37,051 nt of DNA, taken from Candidatus Rokuibacteriota bacterium. Lineage in GTDB: Bacteria; Methylomirabilota; Methylomirabilia; Rokubacteriales; CSP1-6. The notes beneath the pieces are model-generated. The model ran no database searches, was not told the origin of the DNA, and was given only the letters and a program-made list of their open reading frames with translations. The translations under genes were made by a program, and so were the position numbers. Each line of letters begins with the position of its first letter. The stretch's first letter is position 1. The stretch spans positions 1 to 37,051 of the forward strand of contig QHRX01000008.1 of the NCBI GenBank assembly GCA_003221455.1. Direction: 5' to 3'. Positions 17,747 through 26,136 of this stretch are shown one piece after another.

Positions 17747-19129
17747 ATGCCCTTCGACACGGTGCTGGTCGCCAACCGCGGCGAGATCGCCGCGCGGGTA
17801 CTCCGCGCCTGCCGCGAATCGGGCCTCCGCACCGTCGCCGTGTGCTCGGAGGCCGATCGCGACAGCCCCTATACGCGCCTGGCCGACGAGGTGCGTGAGA
17901 TCGGCCCCGCCAAGGTGGCCGAGAGCTACCTGAACCTCGACCGGATCCTGGAGGCGGCACGGGCCACGGGGGCGGGGGCCATCCACCCCGGCTACGGGTT
18001 CTTCGCCGAAAACAGCTCGCTGGTCCGGAAGATCGAAGAGGCCGGCCTGGCGTTCATCGGACCGTCGAGCGCCAGCATCGCGCTGATGGGCGACAAGCTG
18101 GCGGCCCGCCGCACGGCCACCGAGGCCGGGGTCCCCATGCTGCCGGGCACGGAGCGGGTCGACGGGGTCGAGGAGGCCCGCCGCCTCGCCACCGAGGTCG
18201 GCTTTCCGCTCGTCCTGAAGCCCGCGGGCGGCGGCGGCGGCATCGGGATGGCCATCGTGCGCGACGCGGCGGGCCTCGAGCGCGCATACGCGACCGCCTC
18301 GCGCCTCGGCCAGCTGACGTTCGGCAACCCGGCGGTGTACCTGGAAGCGCTCCTGCCCGAGGCCCGCCACGTCGAGGTCCAGCTCATCGCCGACGACCAT
18401 GGCCACTACGTCCACCTCGGCGAGCGGGAGTGCTCCCTCCAGCGACGATACCAGAAGCTGATCGAGGAAGCGCCCTCCCCCGCGGTCGACGACGCCCTCC
18501 GGCTGGAGATGGCCGCGGCGGCGCTCCGGCTGGCTCGCGCCATCGGCTACCGCAACGCGGGCACCGTCGAGTTCCTGCTCGGGCCCGACCGCCGCTTCTA
18601 CTTCCTCGAAATGAACACCCGCATCCAGGTCGAGCATCCCGTGACCGAGATGGTGACCGGGATCGATCTCGTGCGAGAGCAGATCCGCGTCGCGGGCGGG
18701 CTGCCGCTCAGCTTCGGGCAGGACGATGTGCGGCCACGCGGTCACGCGATCGAGTGCCGCGTCTACGCCGAGGATCCGGAGCGGAACTTCATGCCCTCGC
18801 CCGGCCAGGTCAAGGCGTTCCGTCCGCCGCTGGGCCCCGGCACCCGTCTGGACGGGAACGTCGAGGCGGGGATGCAGGTCTCGGTCCACTACGACCCGTT
18901 GCTGGCCAAGCTCATCGTCTGGGATCGCGACCGCCCGCAGGCCACCGCCCGGATGCGGCGAGCCCTCGCGGAGCTGGTGGTCGAGGGCGTCCGCACGACC
19001 CGCGATCTGCTGTCTCGGATCCTCGAGGCGCCGGAGTGGCGGGCGGGACGGCTCCACACGCGGCTGCTGGAGGAGGAGCTCCTGCCGCGGTTCAAGGCGG
19101 CCCCGCTCGGGTCTGGGTCCGCACAGTGA
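17747..19129 (+). CDS. Biotin carboxylase subunit (acetyl-CoA carboxylase-type)
   Basis: VLVANRGEIAARVLRACRESG; PLVLKPAGGGGGIGM; HLGERECSLQRRYQKLIEEAPSP; FLEMNTRIQVEHPVTEMVTGIDLV. Confidence 0.96.
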   Translation: MPFDTVLVANRGEIAARVLRACRESGLRTVAVCSEADRDSPYTRLADEVREIGPAKVAESYLNLDRILEAARATGAGAIHPGYGFFAENSSLVRKIEEAGLAFIGPSSASIALMGDKLAARRTATEAGVPMLPGTERVDGVEEARRLATEVGFPLVLKPAGGGGGIGMAIVRDAAGLERAYATASRLGQLTFGNPAVYLEALLPEARHVEVQLIADDHGHYVHLGERECSLQRRYQKLIEEAPSPAVDDALRLEMAAAALRLARAIGYRNAGTVEFLLGPDRRFYFLEMNTRIQVEHPVTEMVTGIDLVREQIRVAGGLPLSFGQDDVRPRGHAIECRVYAEDPERNFMPSPGQVKAFRPPLGPGTRLDGNVEAGMQVSVHYDPLLAKLIVWDRDRPQATARMRRALAELVVEGVRTTRDLLSRILEAPEWRAGRLHTRLLEEELLPRFKAAPLGSGSAQ

Positions 19130-19327
19130 GGGGACGAGCGTCGGTCCGCCGCCCCACAGCGTCGGAATGCGGTCGACCAACTCGTTAGGCTTCTGAACCG
19201 TTCACGAGTGGACCCTGCCGTGGAAGCGTGATCGCGTCTCGACATCGATACTCGCGGCCGCTCTGAAGGGACGCAGGCCGGAGGCGATCGTCCCGCCGGG
19301 CACGTCGGGCGCGCTGGCGAGGTGCGC

Positions 19328-19459
19328 CTAGACGCGGGGGGGAGACGAACGATTATCCGTCCCACCGCGCCGAGCTTTTCTCAGCTCGGCTTCGCGGCGC
19401 CGGCGCGCGAGACGCCGGAGTCGCCGAACAGCGCGATTGGTCTTGGAGTGCGTCGCCAT
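19328..19459 (-). CDS. Possible 43-aa Arg-rich small protein (MATHSKTNRAVRRLRRLARRRREAELRKARRGGTDNRSSPPRV)
   Basis: ATG..TAG on minus strand in an otherwise gene-free gap, with a purine/G-rich upstream stretch; speculative. Confidence 0.2.
   Translation of the reverse strand: MATHSKTNRAVRRLRRLARRRREAELRKARRGGTDNRSSPPRV
19369..19390. repeat. Inverted repeat GCCGAGCT-TTTCTC-AGCTCGGC (8-bp perfect stem)
   Basis: Read directly; strong hairpin about 240 nt after the biotin carboxylase stop, no T-tract. Confidence 0.5.
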
Positions 19460-20225
19460 GCAACCCCACCCCCTCGAAGAGGAAGGACGTCAATTGCGCT
19501 CCACAGTAGCATGGTTGAGGACCCGTGAGGCACGCGCCTCCCGGCATGCTTCTCCGTGATGAACGCGGCTGGCGCCGATAGGCGCGACCGGGCTCGGCAT
19601 TTGATCGGACGCCATGGCTGGTCGCTCAGCGCCCAGGCGCCCGACTCTCCCGTCGAGGAGCTCGCGGGGCAGGTCGTGCCGGCGTGCTCGGCCCCTGATA
19701 CCCTCCTCTTCCCCTCGCCTTCGTAGCAGGATCTCGATCTCCACCTGCGTCTGACCCGGCAGCCGCTCGGGTCGGCGCGGTTCCGCTATTTTTCGCGGTG
19801 AATTCACCCTAAAATACGGCGTCGAGACAGGTCCCGGATCGCCAAGCGCGGCGTCAGACAGGGTTGAGCGTGCTGCACTCTGGCCCGTGAGCAGCTGGGC
19901 CGGAGGATGGTATCTGAGGGTGCTACCGCGTGCCAGTCAGGGGTCGTGGTCAACGTGGCTCACACATTCGTTTCGTTACGGCTGGCCACGCCGAGCCATG
20001 CTCCTCTGGCGCACGCACCGCTGTCCGAACGGGGAACTATTCTATCGTTCGAGTGGGCGTCTGACTGTCAGACGGCGTTGGTCTGGAGGCAAAGCTGGGA
20101 GTACGCGAGGAAGGGATTGCCGATCATCGGTCTTCATGCTGACGGGCGTGTGTGTAGCTCGTGACGACCCAAGGTCGAAATAGAAGAGGGCGTGCGTCGC
20201 GCCCGTTCAGACGTCCTTACCGGAG

Positions 20226-20990
20226 ATGATCCTGGTCGCGCTCGTGCTCAGCCTCCTCGTCGGGCTGTCGCTCGGACTCCTCGGTGGCGGCGGCTCGATC
20301 CTCACGGTGCCGATCCTCGTGTACGTGGCCGGCGTCCCGGCCGCGGCCGCCATCCCGATGTCGCTGGTTGTGGTGGGCCTCGTGAGCGTTCTTGGCGCCA
20401 TACTCTACGCGCGGGTCGGACTCGTGCGGGTCCGGGCGGCGCTCCTGTTCAGCGGCGCGGGGGTGCTGGGTGCGCTGCTCGGGGCTCGCCTGACGCGGCT
20501 CCTCCCCGAGCGCTGGCTGCTAACGCTGTTCGCGATCCTGATGCTCACCGTCGCCGCGTCGATGGCCCGGAAGCGGTCTGAGCCGGCCGGGGACCGCGAG
20601 TCCCGGCCCACCGTGATGCTCGGGGTCGGTTTCGGGGTCGGGCTGCTCACGGGGTTTCTCGGCATCGGGGGCGGCTTCGTGATCGTCCCCGCGCTGCTGT
20701 GGGCGGGCCGGCTGCCGATGAAGGTGGCGATCGGGACGTCCCTGACGGCGATCGCGTTCAGCAGCGCCGCCGGCCTGCTCGCTCACCTGGAGGAAGCGCC
20801 GATCGACTGGCGCCTCACCGCCGAGTTCGCGGGATGTGCGGGAGCCGGTATGGTCGTGGGTCAGCTGGGCGCGCGCCGGGTGTCGGCCGATCGCCTCCGC
20901 CAGGGCTTTGCCTTGCTGGTCGCCGTCGTCGGCGTCGTCATCTTGCTCCGGCAAGCCACCCTGCTCAGTGGCGCGGGCAACACGCCGTGA
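20226..20990 (+). CDS. Sulfite exporter TauE/SafE family membrane protein
   Basis: LLGGGGSILTVPILVYVAGVPAAAAIPMSLVVVG; GVGFGVGLLTGFLGIGGGFVIVPALL; multi-TM. Confidence 0.93.
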   Translation: MILVALVLSLLVGLSLGLLGGGGSILTVPILVYVAGVPAAAAIPMSLVVVGLVSVLGAILYARVGLVRVRAALLFSGAGVLGALLGARLTRLLPERWLLTLFAILMLTVAASMARKRSEPAGDRESRPTVMLGVGFGVGLLTGFLGIGGGFVIVPALLWAGRLPMKVAIGTSLTAIAFSSAAGLLAHLEEAPIDWRLTAEFAGCAGAGMVVGQLGARRVSADRLRQGFALLVAVVGVVILLRQATLLSGAGNTP

Positions 20991-21125
20991 CGAGCATGCC
21001 CTTCCCGCGGGACTTGAATCGGGGATCGAGGCCCAGGCCCCCACGCCCAGCGGTGCCCGGGTCGTCGCGATGGCCTTGGCGGCTCGCGCGGCGACGCCCG
21101 ACGGCCGTGACCGGAGGATGAGGGG

Positions 21126-21977
21126 TTGAGCCGGCAAGGCGCCGTCGCCGCGATCCTCGCCCTCGGCCTCCTCGGCGGGGCGGTGACTGTCGGGGTCGGT
21201 CAACCGAGCACCGGGCAACCCGCCCTACCATCGAAGGATCGGCTTCCGGGCCCCGCGCCGGACGAGGTTCCGGACGGACCACTGGGAGCGTCGATCCGGT
21301 ACGGCGAGAGGATCCTCACGCAGACTCGGGTCTACGCGAAGGAGTACACGGGGAACGGGCTGAACTGCACGAGCTGCCATCTCGACAAGGGGCGGAAGGC
21401 CTATTCCTCGCCGTGGGTCGGGACCTGGGGCGTCTTCCCCGAATACCGGAGCCGGAACGCGAAGGTGAACCTCCTAGAGGACCGCGTCAACGATTGCTTC
21501 GAGCGCTCGATGAACGGCCGGCCCTTGCCGCGCGACGGCGAGGAGATGCGCGCGATCCTCGCCTATATCTGGTGGCTGTCCAGGGACCTGCCGGTCGGCG
21601 TGGAGCCCCCGGGGCGCGGATTCGTGAAGCTCGCGCCGGTCGGCCCGACGGTCAAGGGTCGTGGCGAGGCGGTGTACGTCGCGAAGTGCGCCGTCTGTCA
21701 CGGTCGCGATGGTCAGGGGCTCACGAGCCCGAGCGGGGACTACCTGTTCCCCCCGCTCTGGGGGCCACAATCGTTCAACATCGGTGCCGGTATGGCGCGC
21801 CGGAACACGGCGGCGGCCTTCGTCAAGGCGAACATGCCGTACGGACAGGACGGAACGCTCACCGATCAGGAGGCGTACGACGTCGCGGCGTACTTCACGG
21901 AACAGCCGCGACCCGACTTCCCGAGGAAGGACGAGGATTGGCCGAAAGGCGACAAGCCCCCGGACGCCCGTTACTAG
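21126..21977 (+). CDS. Dihaem c-type cytochrome, thiosulfate dehydrogenase (TsdA)-like
   Basis: Two CXXCH motifs (CTSCH, CAVCH); PWVGTWGVFPEYRSRNAKVNLLEDRVNDCFERSMNGRPLP and FVKANMPYGQ match the TsdA pattern; TTG start, signal peptide. Confidence 0.87.
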   Translation: MSRQGAVAAILALGLLGGAVTVGVGQPSTGQPALPSKDRLPGPAPDEVPDGPLGASIRYGERILTQTRVYAKEYTGNGLNCTSCHLDKGRKAYSSPWVGTWGVFPEYRSRNAKVNLLEDRVNDCFERSMNGRPLPRDGEEMRAILAYIWWLSRDLPVGVEPPGRGFVKLAPVGPTVKGRGEAVYVAKCAVCHGRDGQGLTSPSGDYLFPPLWGPQSFNIGAGMARRNTAAAFVKANMPYGQDGTLTDQEAYDVAAYFTEQPRPDFPRKDEDWPKGDKPPDARY

Positions 21978-22108
21978 AGCCCGCGCCTTCGGCCCTAGCG
22001 CCCCTGCGCTCCCCCGAAGCTCCCGTTCTCACCGCCATTCGAGGACCGCAGCAGCAGGATCCGGCTCGCGCGCGGAGACGCCGGGATCAGCCGAGGCCCG
22101 GGCGCCTG

Positions 22109-22137
22109 TTGACAGTCGCCGGCGTGTAGTCTAGAAG
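22109..22137 (+). promoter_or_regulatory. Candidate sigma70-like promoter (TTGACA-N17-TAGAAG)
   Basis: Read directly, about 120 nt upstream of the Tat-DsrE-like gene; short inverted repeat AGTCT-AGA-AGACT overlaps the -10. Confidence 0.4.
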
Positions 22138-22259
22138 ACTCGTTAGCGCCTTCGGGGGACGAAGGAGGGCGTCCGCCGATGCGCGCGTCCCGGTCGCTTT
22201 CCCACAGCACAGCAGTATCCATCCAAACCCCTGACGCGAGACATCTGGAGGAGGCCGAA

Positions 22260-22931
22260 ATGGACGACGACACGAGACTTCAGGGCAACCGCCGCGACTT
22301 CCTGGGTCTGGCGGCCACGGTTGCCGCCGCTGGCCTTGGCACCATGGTCCCCGGCACGACAGCTGTCGCTGCAGCGGACGGTCCGAACACTGACTTCACG
22401 CGCTGGCTCGACAGCATTTCCGGCAAGCACCGACAGCTCTACGACATGCCCGAGGCCAACCAGGGGATGGGGCTCGTGTGGTCGTGGGCGTTCTTCACGA
22501 CCGGTCCGGAAGCCTTCGGCGTACCCGAGAGCGATCTTGGCGTGGTGATGGTCCTGCGCCATGGCGCTCTTCCGCTGGCGCTCACCGATTCGGTCTGGGC
22601 CAAGTACAAGCTGGGTGAGGTGTTCAAGATCGAAGACCCGGACACCAAGGCGCCCGCTGTCCGCAACCCGTTCTACCTCAAGCCAGGCGCCCTCCCCGTG
22701 CCGGATGCTGCTCTCCAGAAGCTCATCGCACGGGGCGTCAAGGTGGGCGCGTGCAATCTGGCCATCACGTTTTACAGCGGCATGGTCGCTCAGAAGACGG
22801 GCATGAAGCACGAGGACGTGAAGAAGGACTGGACCGACGCCGTGCTGCCCGGGATCCAGGTCGTGCCCTCCGGCGTGGTCGCGTGTAACGGCGCGGTGTC
22901 ACGCGGCTGCGCGTATGTCTTCGCCGGGTGA
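22260..22931 (+). CDS. Tat-exported DsrE-like protein
   Basis: GNRRDFLGLAATVAAAGLGTMV Tat-type signal; ARGVKVGACNLAITFYSGMVA...AVLPGIQVVPSGVVACNGAVSRGCAYVFAG resembles the DsrE fold C-terminus; GGAGGAGG RBS. Confidence 0.7.
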   Translation: MDDDTRLQGNRRDFLGLAATVAAAGLGTMVPGTTAVAAADGPNTDFTRWLDSISGKHRQLYDMPEANQGMGLVWSWAFFTTGPEAFGVPESDLGVVMVLRHGALPLALTDSVWAKYKLGEVFKIEDPDTKAPAVRNPFYLKPGALPVPDAALQKLIARGVKVGACNLAITFYSGMVAQKTGMKHEDVKKDWTDAVLPGIQVVPSGVVACNGAVSRGCAYVFAG

Positions 22932-23043
22932 TCCCGACTCGCCGACTCGGGGCGTTGGCGCACGGAGGTCCGCCGCAGGCATCTTCGACTGAAACAGGCG
23001 GTCGGTCGCGTTCGTGGGGACCCGCTCACTGTGCGTCAGCTGA

Positions 23044-24279
23044 CTACTCACGTAGTGCTCGGCATATCGTAGCGACGGCGGCGTCGTCCGAGCGCGGAAG
23101 CGCCAATGGGCTTGGCAGTGCGGGGGGCACGTATTTGATCCCAGTCCCGGTCACGATCAACACGATGCGCAGGTCCGACGACAAGTCCCGGCGGTCCTTC
23201 AGCACGCCGAGCGCGCTCACGGCGGCGGCGGCTTCTGGCGCGACCCACACACCCTCCAGTCGAGCCAACAGGCGCTGCGCATCGGCGATGGCCGCCTCGC
23301 TCACGGCGATCGCGCCGCCGCTCGTTGCGCGGAGGACCTCAAGGATCTGGCGGCCCGCAAACGGGGCCGGCACCCGCAGGCCGGCGGCAGACGTGACCGG
23401 ATGCTCCCAGGGCGTCGTCGTTGCCGCCTTCTCGAGCCACGCCCTCACCACCGGCGCGCAGCCCTCGGCCTGGACCGCGACGAAGCGCGGGAGCGGGCGC
23501 TGGAGCCAGCCCATCGCCCGAAGCTCCTCGTACGCCTTGGCGATCCCCAGGAGGCCGGTTCCGCCTCCCGTCGGGTAGATGAGCAGATCGGGCGTGGTCC
23601 ACTCGAGCTGCTCCGCCAGCTCGAGTCCGATCGTTTTCTTGCCTTCGAGACGATAGGGCTCTTTGAGGGTCGAGAGATCGAACCAGCCCAGCGCGGCGGC
23701 ACTCCCCGACACCACTTGACCGGCGGTGGCGATCGACCCCTCGATCGTGAACACGCGCGCGCCAGCGATCAGCGCCTCGGCGACCGCGGCGGCGGGGGTC
23801 TCCCGCGGCACGACGACAGCCGCGCGAAGTCCCGCGCGCGCCGCGTACACCGCCGCCGCACCGCCGGCGTTGCCCGCCGACGGGATCATGACCCCCCTCG
23901 TCCCCAGGCTCCGCGCGCGGGTGATCGCCATGCTGAGTCCGCGCGCCTTGAACGTGCCCGTGGGATTCTGACCCTCGTCCTTCGCCCAGAGATGGCGGAG
24001 GCCGAAGTGTGCGGCAAGGCGCGGAAGCGGGAGTAAGGGCGTCCCTCCCTCACCGAGCGTCACCGGCTCCTCGTCGGGGAGAAGCGGCAACAACTCGCGA
24101 AATCGGTACATCCCCGGCACGCGAGCGCTTAGCTGGTCTCTCCTGACATGCGCCGCCACCTGGCCGAGGTCGTAGCGGACGGCGAGCATCTGGCCGCACG
24201 TGCCGCAGACCGTCGCCACGCGGGTGGGATCGTGCGCGTGTCCGCACCGTGTGCACTCGATATGCGTGACGAACCTCAT
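23044..24279 (-). CDS. thrC: Threonine synthase-like PLP-dependent enzyme
   Basis: N-terminal CTRCGHAHDPTRVATVCGTCG zinc-ribbon-like segment; EGGTPLLPLPRL, WAKDEGQNPTGTFKARGLSMA (PLP Lys), IPSAGNAGGAAAVYAARAG, IYPTGGGTGLLG. Confidence 0.88.
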   Translation of the reverse strand: MRFVTHIECTRCGHAHDPTRVATVCGTCGQMLAVRYDLGQVAAHVRRDQLSARVPGMYRFRELLPLLPDEEPVTLGEGGTPLLPLPRLAAHFGLRHLWAKDEGQNPTGTFKARGLSMAITRARSLGTRGVMIPSAGNAGGAAAVYAARAGLRAAVVVPRETPAAAVAEALIAGARVFTIEGSIATAGQVVSGSAAALGWFDLSTLKEPYRLEGKKTIGLELAEQLEWTTPDLLIYPTGGGTGLLGIAKAYEELRAMGWLQRPLPRFVAVQAEGCAPVVRAWLEKAATTTPWEHPVTSAAGLRVPAPFAGRQILEVLRATSGGAIAVSEAAIADAQRLLARLEGVWVAPEAAAAVSALGVLKDRRDLSSDLRIVLIVTGTGIKYVPPALPSPLALPRSDDAAVATICRALRE

Positions 24280-24483
24280 CGCGGCGTCCCGGGCCCCGCT
24301 ACCCCTTGACGGCTCCAGACGACGAGGTGGCGCTGGACGAAGATGAGCGGGACCACCGGCGGAACCATCATGAGGGCGGCCGCGGCCATCATGCCCCCAG
24401 TCCACCTGCACGCCCTCGAAGAAGGGCATGCCGCCGACCGTGAGCGCATCGCCGTCACTCCTGTCCTTCGCCCAAAACCCCAT
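24279..24483 (-). pseudogene. 3' remnant of a MalG-type carbohydrate ABC transporter permease, frameshifted
   Basis: Frame A DRSDGDALTVGGMPFFEGVQVDWG (to 24394) continues in frame B as MMAAAALMMVPPVVPLIFVQRHLVVWSRQGVAG (from 24392), like the C-terminus of MalG-type permeases; one extra G in a G5 run would explain the shift; stop overlaps the thrC ATG. Confidence 0.6.
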
Positions 24484-24609
24484 TCAGCAGACAAGCTGTT
24501 GATCCTTCGGCTCTGAGCCGGTGACAATCGCCGTCCAATGATCGGCATGCTACTCCACCTGCTTCGACTCCTCCCGCTCCTCTGCGGCGGGTGAAGGCGA
24601 TGGCCACGG

Positions 24610-24790
24610 CCCCAAGCCCTCCTCGCCCACATGCTCTGCGGCACGACTCGTGGCGCCACGGGCGCCCGGACGAGGCCGGCGATCTTGTCCTGCTCGGGGC
24701 GCGGGATCGCCGCCGGTAAATCGCGCGCAGAGCGCCGAGGCGCCGCCGCTCGTCGAGGAGGCGCTCCGCGGCGGCTTCGGTTCCTACGCG
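24610..24790 (-). pseudogene. Possible remnant of a ROK-type regulator N-terminal HTH, split over three frames
   Basis: EAAAERLLDERRRLGALRAIYRR (frame 1), AAIPRPEQDKIAGLVRA (frame 2), ATSRAAEHVGEEGLG (frame 3) concatenate into a ROK-like HTH. Confidence 0.3.
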
Positions 24791-24812
24791 CTCGGTCCTC
24801 GAAAAACAATTC

Positions 24813-24841
24813 TTGACAATTTTGACCGGGAATGTTTTTAA
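24813..24841 (+). promoter_or_regulatory. Candidate promoter (TTGACA-N17-TTTTAA) in an AT-rich patch
   Basis: Read directly; AT-rich island in GC-rich DNA about 200 nt upstream of the PD40 gene. Confidence 0.3.
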
Positions 24842-25046
24842 ATGCGCCAAGAGGAGGCCGAGGGGTCAAACTGATCGGGCGTGAAGGGCCAGGTCCCATC
24901 GCCTCTCGGTCAGAGACCACACGATTCGACGGCGGTGCCACAGCTCTCGGTCACTCGGGTGTTCGTGGAAGGACGCAGCGGGACTCGGGGAAGCCTACCG
25001 AGCCTTTCTGAAACGCAACCGGATCCAAGACGGGTGGGGGAACATC

Positions 25047-26078
25047 ATGACGACGCTGTCGCGTAGGCAATTCATGCAGAGGTCGGGAACGTTCGTCGGA
25101 GCCGCGATGGCGACGTCGTGGGTGTCTTCTGCTCGCGCGGGAGCTGCCGAGCGGGAATTGATCCCCAAGAAGTTCCCGTTTCCTCCCAACGATCAATTTG
25201 GCAACTACGAGCCGACAATCACCGGGGATGGGAATACCATCTATTTTGCCCGCTTTGCGGCGGCCGGCGACAAACGGGTCAAGACGACGGATCTATTTGT
25301 CACCCATCGAATCCGTCAAAGCGGCGAGTGGCCCGGTTCGAACGGAGACTGGACGGTTCCTGAACGACTCCCCGATTGGGTGAATAGTGACGCGATGGAT
25401 CTGGAGCCGAGAATCTCCCCGGACGGGGGGACCCTGCACTTCATGAGCACGCGGACGGGCGGCCACGGGGCAACAGACATCTATGTCGCCCACAAGCAGC
25501 CGAACGGCGAATGGACGAAGGCCGAGAATCTTGGACCGAACGTGAATTCGCAGTACGTTGACCACTGCTTCATGCCGAGCGGCATACCCGGTCAGGAGAA
25601 TGTGTCGGTCTTCATCTCGATCAGGCCCCGAGAGCCGGGAGCCGCTCCCTCACCCGACGTGTACACGAGCACCCTGGAGCGGGGTGTATGGCAGCCCGCC
25701 AAGCGGCTCGACAGCAAGGTACTCGACTCGATAGGTTTCAAGTGCCGCATCAACGCGGTGGCAAAGGACGGGCTGGTGCTCGGCGTCGCCTCCGTCCACG
25801 ACTTCGGAAAATTCCACAAGATGGTATTCCTTCGCTACGACCCGTCGACCAACCGGTGGAAGGGACCCATCGTCGAAGCTCCGTTCAATCTCCCGAATGT
25901 GGATGGGGCGTGCCCGCAGTTCACGGCAGATGGTGACAAGATGATTTGGTCGTCCGGTCAGGACCGCGGTCCCGGGCCGATTTCGGGGTCGGACGGGAGC
26001 GGGTCGGTATACGATCTGTTTTGGTTGAAGACGAGCGACGTCGTCGCCTACTACCGGGCAAAGGCACGACTGACGTAG
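25047..26078 (+). CDS. Tat-exported PD40/TolB-like beta-propeller protein
   Basis: SRRQFMQRSGTFVGAAMATSW Tat-like motif; LEPRISPDGGTLHFMSTRTGGHGATDIYVAHKQPNGEWTKAENLG PD40 repeats. Confidence 0.8.
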   Translation: MTTLSRRQFMQRSGTFVGAAMATSWVSSARAGAAERELIPKKFPFPPNDQFGNYEPTITGDGNTIYFARFAAAGDKRVKTTDLFVTHRIRQSGEWPGSNGDWTVPERLPDWVNSDAMDLEPRISPDGGTLHFMSTRTGGHGATDIYVAHKQPNGEWTKAENLGPNVNSQYVDHCFMPSGIPGQENVSVFISIRPREPGAAPSPDVYTSTLERGVWQPAKRLDSKVLDSIGFKCRINAVAKDGLVLGVASVHDFGKFHKMVFLRYDPSTNRWKGPIVEAPFNLPNVDGACPQFTADGDKMIWSSGQDRGPGPISGSDGSGSVYDLFWLKTSDVVAYYRAKARLT

Positions 26079-26136
26079 AAGGCAAGTCGGTCAGCCCGTA
26101 GGGGCGACAGCGCCGCTGCGCGAGTGCGGTCACGGA

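Noticed and set aside
17480-19180. 566-aa minus-strand ORF
   Set aside because: Shadow of the BCCP and biotin carboxylase genes; composition typical of antisense GC-rich sequence.
19490-20183. Short ORFs in the 19.5-20.2 kb gap (19490..19807 -, 19887..20183 +)
   Set aside because: No recognisable motifs, no clear RBS; cannot distinguish from chance ORFs.
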